A DNA stretch of 64,000 nt from Ruminococcus flavefaciens. GTDB taxonomy: Bacteria; Bacillota; Clostridia; Oscillospirales; Ruminococcaceae. The number at the start of each line of letters is the position of its first letter. Position 1 is the first letter of the stretch. The stretch is from positions 124,001-188,000 of the forward strand of contig CACYSQ010000006.1 of NCBI GenBank assembly GCA_902777125.1, read 5' to 3'. Below the pieces are notes generated by a model. That model ran no database searches. It was not told the origin of the DNA and worked only from the letters and a program-made list of their open reading frames with translations. A program made the position numbers and the translations under genes. Below, one piece after another: positions 55,236 to 62,565 of this stretch.

Positions 55236-56387
55236 ATGGCTGAAAACAAAAGAGATTACTACGAAGTGCTTGGCATAGAAAAAGGCGCTTCCGAGGAAGA
55301 GATCAAAAAGGCTTACAGAAAAAAGGCAAGGGAATGCCACCCCGATCTTCACCCCGATGACCCCTCCTATGTCGAGAAATTCCAGGAGGTCAACGAGGCG
55401 AACGAGGTGCTTTCCGACCCCGAAAAACGTGCCCGCTACGACCAGTACGGTCATGCAGGCGTTGACCCCAATTACGGCGGAGGCGAGGGCTTCGGCGGTA
55501 TGGGCGGCTTCGGCGATATCGGAGATATCCTCGAGAATATCTTCGGCGGCGGCTTCGGCTTCGGCGGAGGTTCGAGCCGTTCAAATTCAGCTAACGCTCC
55601 ACGCCGCGGCAACGACCTCCAGGAGAGCGTTACCCTCGAATTCATGGAGGCTTGCACAGGCAAAAAGGTCGAGATAAAGGTGAACCGTATGTGTACCTGC
55701 GATTCCTGTAAGGGTTCAGGTGCAGATGCCGGTACTACTGCTGAGATATGTCCCGACTGTCAGGGCAGAGGTACCGTTAAATCCACACAGCGTACTCCTT
55801 TCGGCGCAATTTCCTCGACCAAGCCCTGTCCGCACTGTTCAGGCAAGGGCAAGATAATCAAGAATCCCTGTCCGAAATGCCGCGGTCTCGGCAGAGTAAG
55901 GGCTCAGAAGATAGTTCCGATAGATATTCCCGGCGGTGTTCAGGACGGTCAGACGCTCAGAAGCTCGGGCAACGGCGACTGCGGCATCAACGGAGGACCT
56001 TCCGGCGACCTCCTCATCAGCGTAAATGTCAGGCCGCATCCCGTTTTCAGACGCGAGGGCTATGACGTATACTGCGATGTCCCGATAACATACACCGAGG
56101 CTGTTCTCGGCGGCGAGATAACCATACCTACCATTGACGGCGACGAAAAGTACACTCTCAGCGAGGGTACTCAGACCGGAACCGTTTTCCGCTTCAAGGG
56201 CAAGGGCGTCAAGAAGCTCAACCGCAATGAGCGCGGAAACCAGTACGTCAAGGTCTATGTCGAAGTGCCGAAGAACCTCTCAAAGAAGCAGAAGGACCTC
56301 CTCAAGCAGTTCGAGTCCTCGCTCACCGAGAAGAACTATACCAAGCGCGAGAGCTTCTTCGAGAAGCTGAGATCAAAGCTTAGCTGA
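55236..56387 (+). CDS. dnaJ: Chaperone DnaJ (Hsp40)
   Basis: The ATG at 55236, after GGAGA, gives 383 residues; a frame open farther upstream reads through repeats. The J domain (1-70) has YRKKARECHPD with HPD, then a Gly/Phe-rich region and four zinc motifs CDSCKGSG, CPDCQGRG, CPHCSGKG, CPKCRGLG. It stimulates DnaK ATPase. It is the last gene of the heat-shock block. Confidence 0.97.
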   Translation: MAENKRDYYEVLGIEKGASEEEIKKAYRKKARECHPDLHPDDPSYVEKFQEVNEANEVLSDPEKRARYDQYGHAGVDPNYGGGEGFGGMGGFGDIGDILENIFGGGFGFGGGSSRSNSANAPRRGNDLQESVTLEFMEACTGKKVEIKVNRMCTCDSCKGSGADAGTTAEICPDCQGRGTVKSTQRTPFGAISSTKPCPHCSGKGKIIKNPCPKCRGLGRVRAQKIVPIDIPGGVQDGQTLRSSGNGDCGINGGPSGDLLISVNVRPHPVFRREGYDVYCDVPITYTEAVLGGEITIPTIDGDEKYTLSEGTQTGTVFRFKGKGVKKLNRNERGNQYVKVYVEVPKNLSKKQKDLLKQFESSLTEKNYTKRESFFEKLRSKLS

Positions 56388-56487
56388 TTTAGCTGTACTA
56401 TTTATACAGAGATATATGAGATTTATCGGGGAAAACCTTTCTGAGGAAAAGTTCTTCCCCGAACCCCTTTCCAAAGACTTTATTCTG

Positions 56488-56578
56488 GTTTTTTCCACAA
56501 TGGTATAATCTTCACGCCAAAAAAACAATCCGGAAGCCGTTATGCTTCCGGATATTTTTATACCATTGTGGAAAAAAC
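56488..56578. repeat. 91-bp palindrome with 21-bp perfect arms
   Basis: The left arm (56488-56508) begins GTTTTTTCCACAATGG; its perfect reverse complement is at 56558-56578. Inside is a second hairpin ATCCGGAAG ... CTTCCGGAT (56528-56552) followed by ATTTTTA. Each arm holds a TTTTCCACA, a one-mismatch DnaA box. It may end dnaJ transcription and has the shape of a small non-autonomous element. Confidence 0.8.
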
Positions 56579-56687
56579 TAAAGACAAGCCTCAGAATAGA
56601 AATCGAAAGCACTTTCATCAAAGGGGGTTGCTCAATAATTCTCAAAATGTTCTATATGAATAGCAAACTGCATCAACCTAAGTGAAT

Positions 56688-56730
56688 AACACCTCCTGAA
56701 ACGGGCATAATACCTGTATCAGGAGGTGTT
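56688..56730 (+). promoter_or_regulatory. Hairpin that sequesters the ribosome site (and is followed by TTTTT)
   Basis: AACACCTCCTGA (56688-56699) pairs perfectly with TCAGGAGGTGTT (56719-56730). The loop side pairs further (ACGGG with CCTGT, one G-T). The 3' arm contains the AGGAGGTG ribosome site of the gene at 56734, and TTTTT-ATG follows at once. It can act as a terminator or as a switch on translation. Confidence 0.85.
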
Positions 56731-56733
56731 TTT

Positions 56734-57168
56734 ATGATCGAAAACGATACGATAAAGCTGCTCCGGGAGTGCGATTCCGGCGCAAAAATGGGCGTTACCG
56801 CCATTGACGACGTCCTCGGCAGCGTGAAGAACGCCCAGCTCCGCGAAAGTCTCATGAAGAGCCGCGAGGAGAACATGAGCATCGCAAAGGATATCCAGTC
56901 GCTTCTCGGGGACTACCACGATGACGGCAAGGGCCCTTCCGCTATGCTGAAAAGCATGGCTTGGCTGAAAACTAAGTCCAAGCTCGCGGTAAACGGCTCC
57001 GACAGCACGGTCGCCGACCTCATGACGGACGGCTGCAACATGGGCATAAAGTCGATAAACAAGTATTTCAACCAGTACAAGGCGGCTGACGAGAAGTCGA
57101 AGGATATCGCAAAGCGTCTCATCGGCGCGGAGGAACGTCTCGCGTATGAGATGAGGACGTTCCTGTGA
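56734..57168 (+). CDS. DUF2383/PA2169-type four-helix protein
   Basis: This 144-residue, all-helical protein has [23 protein letters not shown], then [29 protein letters not shown] and a last long helix. This is the ferritin-like four-helix pattern of DUF2383 (PA2169-like) proteins; the function is unknown, with stress links reported for relatives. The ATG is directly behind the strong hairpin. It follows dnaJ on the same strand. Confidence 0.72.
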   Translation: MIENDTIKLLRECDSGAKMGVTAIDDVLGSVKNAQLRESLMKSREENMSIAKDIQSLLGDYHDDGKGPSAMLKSMAWLKTKSKLAVNGSDSTVADLMTDGCNMGIKSINKYFNQYKAADEKSKDIAKRLIGAEERLAYEMRTFL

Positions 57169-57181
57169 TTCGGACAGGGGC

Positions 57182-57433
57182 GGCGTTACACCGGACAAGC
57201 TCCGCTTCAAGGAGCTGCTTGCGAGGATATCCGAGGGCGGTGTGGAGGAGGTCATAATGGCTACCAATCCCACTGTCGAGGGTGATGCTACCGCGATGTA
57301 TGCGGCAGGGCTCCTCAAGCCGCTCGGTGTCAAGGTGACGAGGCTCGCCTTTGGCCTGCCGGTCGGAGGAATTCTCGAATATGCCGATGAGGTGACGCTC
57401 TATAAGGCTCTCGAAAACAGAAACGATATGTGA
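57182..57433 (+). pseudogene. 3' fragment of recR (83 codons)
   Basis: The sequence encodes the last 83 residues of RecR from [13 protein letters not shown] to KALENRNDM. Compared with recR at 22251-22853, 27 codons differ synonymously and only two residues change (Ile to Val, Gln to Glu); the stop is TGA instead of TAA. There is no 5' part and no clear ribosome site. An ATG at 57257 could start a 58-residue product. The pattern means the fragment descends from a recR that was under selection. Confidence 0.88.
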
Positions 57434-57436
57434 AAA

Positions 57437-57463
57437 AGCTGTCCGTAAGGACGGCTTTTTTGT
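57437..57463 (+). terminator. Terminator behind the recR fragment
   Basis: AGCTGTCC-GTAA-GGACGGCTTTTTTG resembles the GGACGGCTTTTTT end of the units behind the complete recR. Confidence 0.85.
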
Positions 57464-57470
57464 GTCGGTA

Positions 57471-57499
57471 TTGACAAATTTTCCGGAAAGAGCTATAAT
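57471..57499 (+). promoter_or_regulatory. Perfect consensus promoter
   Basis: TTGACA (57471-57476), 17 bp, TATAAT (57494-57499). Transcription should begin near 57506. Confidence 0.92.
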
Positions 57500-57505
57500 A
57501 AAATT

Positions 57506-57641
57506 GCGACGCAACTTAATATTTATCCGATAACAGGTGTACACTTTTTTCGTATGCCTGTTTATTGGAAAACGAAGTTGTGTCGTAGCAATTGGAGTTA
57601 TGCATTTTTCGGTGCGTAGCTTTGGCTGCGCACTTTTTTTT
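57506..57641 (+). ncRNA. Structured RNA or leader with own promoter and terminator
   Basis: ATTGCGACGCAACTT (57503-57517) pairs with AAGTTGTGTCGTAGCAAT (57575-57592) except for a small bulge; inside, AACAGG pairs with CCTGTT. A terminator GTGCGTAGC-TTTG-GCTGCGCAC plus eight T (57612-57641) ends the unit, 17 bp before the next start codon. It may be a small RNA or an attenuating leader of the following gene. No known family (6S, T-box, riboswitch) was recognised. Confidence 0.7.
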
Positions 57642-57658
57642 GTGGAGGAGGTGAAAAA

Positions 57659-58045
57659 ATGATATTTGTAAGTCATGAGAAATATCCCTATTCTCCTATG
57701 GCAACACTTCTCTCTCAGCTCAATCTCATTGCTGTTGCGATACTCTTTATAGCAACATTTGTTTCAGGAATTATGGTGATATCGCATTTTTCGGTAAAGG
57801 TTCTGGTGATCTTCCTTGTAATTCTTGCAATTACTCTTGCCGACGTATTTGTCTATAACGATAAGATCCTTCCGAAACTCGCTGCAAGGGAAATGGAAAA
57901 GTGCCTGAGAAAAAAGCAGAACATCGCCCTGAAATACTGCCAGAACCATCCGGAGGAATTCAACAGGATAATCGGGATAAATCCAAATTTCGCAAGCAGA
58001 TACGAAATGGACGGAAACGGAAATATCGTTAAAAAAAATAAGTAA
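57659..58045 (+). CDS. Small two-segment membrane protein, paralogue of 2314-2751
   Basis: This 128-residue protein starts five bases after AGGAGGTG. Two hydrophobic segments (about residues 22-42 and 48-66) are followed by a tail with ALKYCQNHPEEFNRIIGINPNFASRYEMD, whose spacing of Tyr-Cys, Pro, Asn, Phe-Ala and Tyr matches the tail of the dnaN-adjacent protein. Function unknown. It lies behind a structured leader and before a lipoprotein gene. Confidence 0.7.
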   Translation: MIFVSHEKYPYSPMATLLSQLNLIAVAILFIATFVSGIMVISHFSVKVLVIFLVILAITLADVFVYNDKILPKLAAREMEKCLRKKQNIALKYCQNHPEEFNRIIGINPNFASRYEMDGNGNIVKKNK

Positions 58046-58058
58046 AGGTGGAATCAAC

Positions 58059-58751
58059 ATGAAAAAATCATTGGCATTAGCCTTGTCAGCCGCGATTCTC
58101 TGCGGCAGTATGGCAGGCTGTGCAGACAGCTCTGACAGTTCTTCATCTGCTCCAGTCACAACTGCCGCACCCACTACAACTGAGACAACGACAGCAGAAC
58201 CAACTACTGCTGAACCGACTACGGAGCCGCTGGTCGCAAAGACACCTCCTACGGGCGTTGTTCACGTCATTGATGATGATAACTGCAATGTTATGGATTT
58301 CAAGCCCGGCGATACGGTCTCAGGAAAAGTGAACAGAGGCTATGGTGCCTTTGCTTACATCGCAGATTTTTATGGTGATATTCCTATGGGTGTTCGTATA
58401 AGCGATGAACAAGGGAATGAAGTGGAAAGTCATGAATTAAACTTCTGTCCCATAAGGATAGGTAACTGCTTTGTTGTTTACGGTAATATAGATCCATTAA
58501 AAGTTGAAGTTAATGAAAATGGCTGGGAAACATACAATAAGAAAGAAGCCGAAGGTCTCAGCGAAGAGGAGCTTGAGCAGTACCGACCGAAGCCTTTTGA
58601 TGTTGAAGGCAGGATAGAACCGATGCCTGAAGATGTTGAGGGCTGGTTCAAGGAATGGTTCTTAAATCATTTTTCTGATGCCACTGAGGAAAATTACACC
58701 GAATACTGCCAGAATACAGTCTGCATCATTGATAAAAATTATGATTCGTAA
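58059..58751 (+). CDS. Putative lipoprotein with Thr-rich linker
   Basis: This 230-residue protein has a signal peptide with lipobox MAGC (Cys21), a Ser/Thr/Pro-rich linker (22-60) and a mature domain of unknown type (65-230) with FKPGDTVSGKV and VEGWFKEWF. It is 13 bp after the membrane-protein gene, and probably in the same transcript. Confidence 0.7.
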   Translation: MKKSLALALSAAILCGSMAGCADSSDSSSSAPVTTAAPTTTETTTAEPTTAEPTTEPLVAKTPPTGVVHVIDDDNCNVMDFKPGDTVSGKVNRGYGAFAYIADFYGDIPMGVRISDEQGNEVESHELNFCPIRIGNCFVVYGNIDPLKVEVNENGWETYNKKEAEGLSEEELEQYRPKPFDVEGRIEPMPEDVEGWFKEWFLNHFSDATEENYTEYCQNTVCIIDKNYDS

Positions 58752-58757
58752 ACGAAA

Positions 58758-58790
58758 AAACCGGAAGTCCAGATGACTTCCGGTTTCGTT
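58758..58790. terminator. Terminator between lipoprotein gene and mscL
   Basis: AAACCGGAAGTC-CAGAT-GACTTCCGGTTT with T-rich flank; it lies between convergent genes and may serve both. Confidence 0.85.
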
Positions 58791-58817
58791 TTATGAAAGA
58801 TTATCGAAGCATTCAGG

Positions 58818-59216
58818 TCACTGCTTGTTTGCCTGCTGCTTGAGAAGGTCTCTGATCTCTGTGAGGAGAACTTCTTCCTTCGGAGGCTCAGCGGGCTTTT
58901 CCTCTTCCTTCTTCTTGCCCATGTTCATGAGAGCGTTCATACCCTTGAGCATGAGGAATACACAGAATGCCATGATGAGGAAGTTGATAACGGCTGTGAT
59001 GAAGTGGCCCCACTCTATGTAAGAGCCGGTATTGCCGATCTGGGTCCTTCCGGCAACCTCAGCGCCGCCGATAGCTGCGATGATAGGATTGATGAAGTCG
59101 TCGGTGAACGCTGTTACGATAGCGCCGAACGCTGCACCGATGATAACACCGATAGCCATGTCCATAACGTTGCCTTTGAGTGCGAATGCCTTGAATTCTG
59201 CGAGGAATTTCTTCAT
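58818..59216 (-). CDS. mscL: Large-conductance mechanosensitive channel
   Basis: This 132-residue protein has the MscL pattern: FALKGNVMDMAIGVIIGAAFGAIV (helix 1), a short loop with IEWGHFITAVINFLIMAFCVFL (helix 2), and a charged C-terminal helix (LLTEIRDLLKQQ). It opens on membrane tension to release solutes during osmotic downshock. It is monocistronic on the minus strand. Confidence 0.97.
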   Translation of the reverse strand: MKKFLAEFKAFALKGNVMDMAIGVIIGAAFGAIVTAFTDDFINPIIAAIGGAEVAGRTQIGNTGSYIEWGHFITAVINFLIMAFCVFLMLKGMNALMNMGKKKEEEKPAEPPKEEVLLTEIRDLLKQQANKQ

Positions 59217-59250
59217 TTTCGATTACTCCTTTTCCTTCATATACGTTATA

Positions 59251-60810
59251 TTAAATTTCCGGCAAGCCGGGAATTTCCGGTTGATCTTCCCTGACCGTCT
59301 TACGCGCCTGCATATAGTCCGGGAGCTCGATAGCGTCGATCTCGTCGTTATAGGTGGAACGCTTTTTGGGAAGGGCTTCTACTGCTTTGACATCGCCCGA
59401 CATAAGGGCTTCGCGGCGTTCAGGGACATAGGCTTCGAGCTCGCTTGCATCAGCCTCACCGGCTGCGCCCATAGTGACTCTTGACCTGATAGGTTCATAG
59501 GCATTGAGCCTGCTTACGTCAACTTCTCTTGTCGGTCTCATGATGTCGCGGGTGTGGGTCTCTTCTTTTGCAGCGAGGTCGTCAGCGTTGACGGCCGCGG
59601 TCTGCTTCATGTAGAGCTTGTTGTATTTTGCGGCGGTATTGGGGTTGAGCTTTTCGGCATCAACAATGGGGGTATCGCCCATATAATCCACGCGCTTCTT
59701 CTCAAATTTCTTCAGTCTGCCGAAATCACCGTTATCCTGCGAAGCACCGCCCATATCATTGCTGTGCTTGCCGAAGAAGTCGTCCATAGCATCGGGAGCG
59801 TGCTTGGTAGACTTTCCGCCGTCGAAGAACTCCCAGAAATCATCGGGGACGTCAACGCGGCTTTCCTCCTGCTTGGGAGGCTTTGGCTGCTGCGGCTGCG
59901 GGGTACCGTAAACTGGCATACCGCCGGCCATTTGCGGGGGCATACCGCCGAACATCATCGGCTGCGGGAAGGGCTGCTGTACAGGCTCGCCGTTCTCGTT
60001 TTTCATTTGCGGCTGTGCATACATCATCGGCTGAGGCTGACCGTAAACGGGCATACCGTTCTGATCGTAGCCGATAAGCTGGGGCTGAGCGAACATCATC
60101 GGCTGAGCCTGACCGTATATCGGCATACCGTTCTGATCGTAGCCGATGAGCTGAGGCTGAGCGTACATCATCGGCTGAGGCTGACCGTAAACCGGCATAC
60201 CGTTCTGATCGTAGCCGATTATCTGAGGCTGACCGTACATCATAGGCTGGGGCATACCGTTCATCTGAGGCATACCGCCCGGCTGGGGCATACCGTTCAT
60301 CTGAGGCATACCGCCCGGCTGGGACATACCGTTCATCTGAGGCATACCACCCGGCTGGGACATACCGTTCATCTGAGGCATACCGCCCGGCTGAGGCATA
60401 CCGCCCATCTGAGGCATACCGCCCATCTGTGGCATACCGCCCATCTGTGGCATACCGCCCGGCTGAGGCATACCGCCCGGCTGTCTGTGGGGCAATGCGA
60501 CTCGTTCTGTATCGAGCTTCGGGATAAAGGGTTCATCGAAGCTGCTGAAATCGAACTCCTCCTCATCGGCGTTGAGTTCATCGGCAGTATAGAGGTCTGA
60601 CGATGAAGAAGCTGTAGGAGGTCTGTCGCTGATAGTGAATGTACCGCTGCCGAATTTGAAGCCTCCGGCATTAGGTTCTTCTTCTGTATGATAGCCGCCC
60701 ATATCGACCGCTTCGTAATTGACTTCCTCAGGGTTATCCAGATTAGTACCGCAGCTGACGCAGAATTTGAGTTTCGGCGGATTTTCGTTTCCACACTTAG
60801 GACAAATCAT
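59251..60810 (-). CDS. Zinc-ribbon protein with Met/Pro/Gly-rich tandem repeats
   Basis: This 519-residue protein starts with a zinc ribbon (CPKCGNENPP ... CVSCGTNL, residues 3-21), then an acidic region. Residues about 110-190 are repeats of the type QMGGMP / QPGGMP / QMNGM. Residues 190-270 hold three longer repeats of the type GYDQNGMP.YGQ.QPMM.AQPQ. A charged C-terminal region (310-519) with ADELEAYVPERR-like units follows. No catalytic motif was seen, and no known family; such repeats suggest a scaffold or low-complexity condensate-forming part. It has its own consensus promoter. Confidence 0.72.
   Translation of the reverse strand: MICPKCGNENPPKLKFCVSCGTNLDNPEEVNYEAVDMGGYHTEEEPNAGGFKFGSGTFTISDRPPTASSSSDLYTADELNADEEEFDFSSFDEPFIPKLDTERVALPHRQPGGMPQPGGMPQMGGMPQMGGMPQMGGMPQPGGMPQMNGMSQPGGMPQMNGMSQPGGMPQMNGMPQPGGMPQMNGMPQPMMYGQPQIIGYDQNGMPVYGQPQPMMYAQPQLIGYDQNGMPIYGQAQPMMFAQPQLIGYDQNGMPVYGQPQPMMYAQPQMKNENGEPVQQPFPQPMMFGGMPPQMAGGMPVYGTPQPQQPKPPKQEESRVDVPDDFWEFFDGGKSTKHAPDAMDDFFGKHSNDMGGASQDNGDFGRLKKFEKKRVDYMGDTPIVDAEKLNPNTAAKYNKLYMKQTAAVNADDLAAKEETHTRDIMRPTREVDVSRLNAYEPIRSRVTMGAAGEADASELEAYVPERREALMSGDVKAVEALPKKRSTYNDEIDAIELPDYMQARKTVREDQPEIPGLPEI
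60012..60482 (-). repeat. Coding tandem repeats
   Basis: From about 60238 to 60482 an 18-bp unit (CATACCGCCCATCTGAGG and variants) is repeated about a dozen times. From 60012 to 60237 a unit of about 78 bp is repeated three times. All lie in frame in the zinc-ribbon gene. Confidence 0.85.
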
Positions 60811-60910
60811 TGAAAATCACTCCTTAACCGTAAATTATCCAGCCGCGAAAAACGGCTGGAAGCTGCTTATTATTATTATATTCCAATTCAGAACATACCT
60901 TTACATTATT

Positions 60911-60939
60911 ATTATAACATTAAAAACAGCGTATTTCAA
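60911..60939 (-). promoter_or_regulatory. Promoter of the zinc-ribbon repeat protein gene
   Basis: On the minus strand TTGAAA (60939-60934), 17 bp, TATAAT (60916-60911). A CCAGCCG/CGGCTGG hairpin follows in the leader. Confidence 0.85.
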
Positions 60940-61262
60940 GGGTTTTTTTAAATATTGTGCAATAAGTTCTAAACTGCCGGTCATTTTTTTACACTCTTGA
61001 CGGGGTGAACAATCCGGCAGGTCATAATGTGTGGAAGTTGTACAATTTCAAGCCGTTTGGAGCATTTTTGGATTAAGCAAAAATGACCGCGATTATAAAT
61101 TGTACAAAAAGTACAGATATGCCTGTGCAATTTACAGCATATCAACAAATATTTTACAGAGAGACTATATTTTTACGCGGATATGTGCTATAATATAATG
61201 AGCTGTACAATGCAGCAGAATATCGAAAAAAGAGAACAAAAGTTGATCGAACAGGAGTTAAT
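60940..61262. other. Intergenic region with TTGTACAA palindromes
   Basis: No gene is seen. TTGTACAATT lies at 61038-61047, AATTGTACAA at 61098-61107 and TGTACAA at 61204-61210. A TATAAT box at 61189-61194 is the likely -10 of the VanY-type gene, without a clear -35. The third motif overlaps the expected start region, so the palindromes may be operator sites. Confidence 0.5.
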
Positions 61263-62354
61263 ATGTCACAGAAAAAACTAAGCAAAGCCAAGAGCATCAG
61301 GCGTACAAAGCGGCTTACCGAGCTTGCAGTATGCGCTGTACTGCTCGTTACAGGCGCCTACCTCGTGAAAGGCGCTTTTGACAATAGCAAGAAGATCGGC
61401 GAGACCGATACCGCGATCCAGACCGAAACGGTCCCGGATATCACAGAGCCCGTTACCGAGCCCGCTGACCCTAACCGCATCATCTATTCGAGCAGTCAGG
61501 TCAGGACAAAGGACAAGTTCCGCGGCGACCTTATCCTCGTCAACAGCGACCACCAGTACTATACCAGCGGCGAGGAAGACCTCGTCAGCATTCTCGAACA
61601 GAACTACGCAAGCGATATTTCCTATTTCGGCACGGTGGATATGACCTATACTATCCTCCGTCCGGTCTATGAAAATATGGTGAAGATGATAGGCGATTTC
61701 TACGAGAAATACCACAACGACAGCCTTATAATCTACGGCTCCTACCGTACCACCGATTTCCAGAGACAGCTCTATGAGGCCGACCTTGCTGCTACAGGCA
61801 ATGAGGAGTCCACAAGGGTCGCAAAGCCCGGCTTCAGCGAGCACGAATCCGGCTACGCCTTCGATTTCTCGACGGTTCCGGACTATGACTACGACGGAAC
61901 GGGCGATTATGCGTGGTTCACGGAAAACAGCTACAAATACGGCTTTATCCTCCGCTATCCCGAGAGCAAGGAGAGCATAACCAAGATACAGTATGAGCCG
62001 TGGCATTTCCGGTATGTCGGCTATCCCCACGCCTACTACATGACCAAGAACAGCCTTTGCATGGAGGAATACATGAAGCTCATCGAGGAGCACCCCTATT
62101 CGGGCGAGCACCTCGAATTCACAGCCGATGACGGTCAGACCTACGAGGTATACTTTGTAGCGTCGGACGACAGTGCCGAGAACACGGACGTTCCTGTTCC
62201 GAGCGGACTGGAGTATACCGTTTCGGGCAATAACTACAGCGGATTTGTGGTAACAGCGAAGAAGAACGCAGCCGGAAATCAGCCTGCGGCAACCACCACT
62301 AACACAACGGCTGCCCCGACTGAAACGACCACAGAAGCACAGCCAGCGGAATAA
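61263..62354 (+). CDS. VanY-type D-alanyl-D-alanine carboxypeptidase (M15B)
   Basis: This 363-residue protein has an N-terminal membrane anchor (about 20-38), a short linker, and an M15B catalytic domain with GYRT-like GSYRTTDFQRQLY, the zinc ligands in SEHESGYAFDF (His, Asp), and the last ligands in YEPWHFRY (Glu, His). It trims the terminal D-Ala from peptidoglycan stem peptides. A C-terminal region (about 290-363) ends in a Thr-rich tail, like other exported proteins of the window. No vancomycin-resistance genes accompany it. Confidence 0.87.
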   Translation: MSQKKLSKAKSIRRTKRLTELAVCAVLLVTGAYLVKGAFDNSKKIGETDTAIQTETVPDITEPVTEPADPNRIIYSSSQVRTKDKFRGDLILVNSDHQYYTSGEEDLVSILEQNYASDISYFGTVDMTYTILRPVYENMVKMIGDFYEKYHNDSLIIYGSYRTTDFQRQLYEADLAATGNEESTRVAKPGFSEHESGYAFDFSTVPDYDYDGTGDYAWFTENSYKYGFILRYPESKESITKIQYEPWHFRYVGYPHAYYMTKNSLCMEEYMKLIEEHPYSGEHLEFTADDGQTYEVYFVASDDSAENTDVPVPSGLEYTVSGNNYSGFVVTAKKNAAGNQPAATTTNTTAAPTETTTEAQPAE

Positions 62355-62393
62355 AAAATAATGGGATTTTCAAGGGATATCAGTTATTGTCCG

Positions 62394-62434
62394 GACTCCG
62401 CTAAAAGGAGGACCTCCCTTTAGAATCCCATTCA
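62394..62434. repeat. Partial copy of the six-hairpin element
   Basis: GGACTCCGCTAAAAGGAGG...CCTCCCTTTAGAATCCCATT matches the end of the block at 14527-14566, with a changed inner stem. It lies between the carboxypeptidase and activase genes. Confidence 0.75.
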
Positions 62435-62565
62435 TGATTGCCGCCCGTTTATTACGGAACGGCAGCAGTGCGGCTGCCCTTTCCGAATACATTGCCGGTT
62501 CTGCTCCGGCTAAAGACATCTCGTCCGTATACGCGGACATATTTATCATTCTCTGAGGTGAAAAA

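Noticed and set aside
60012-60482. Possible CRISPR array
   Set aside because: Repeats are direct coding minisatellites without unique spacers and stay in frame.
59554-60600. His/Leu/Arg-rich 348-codon frame on the plus strand
   Set aside because: It is the antisense reading of the Met/Pro/Gly repeats; the minus-strand frame has a zinc ribbon, promoter and start.
61263-62354. Vancomycin-resistance gene
   Set aside because: The protein is a VanY-type carboxypeptidase, but no vanHAX or regulator genes lie near; a housekeeping wall enzyme is more likely.
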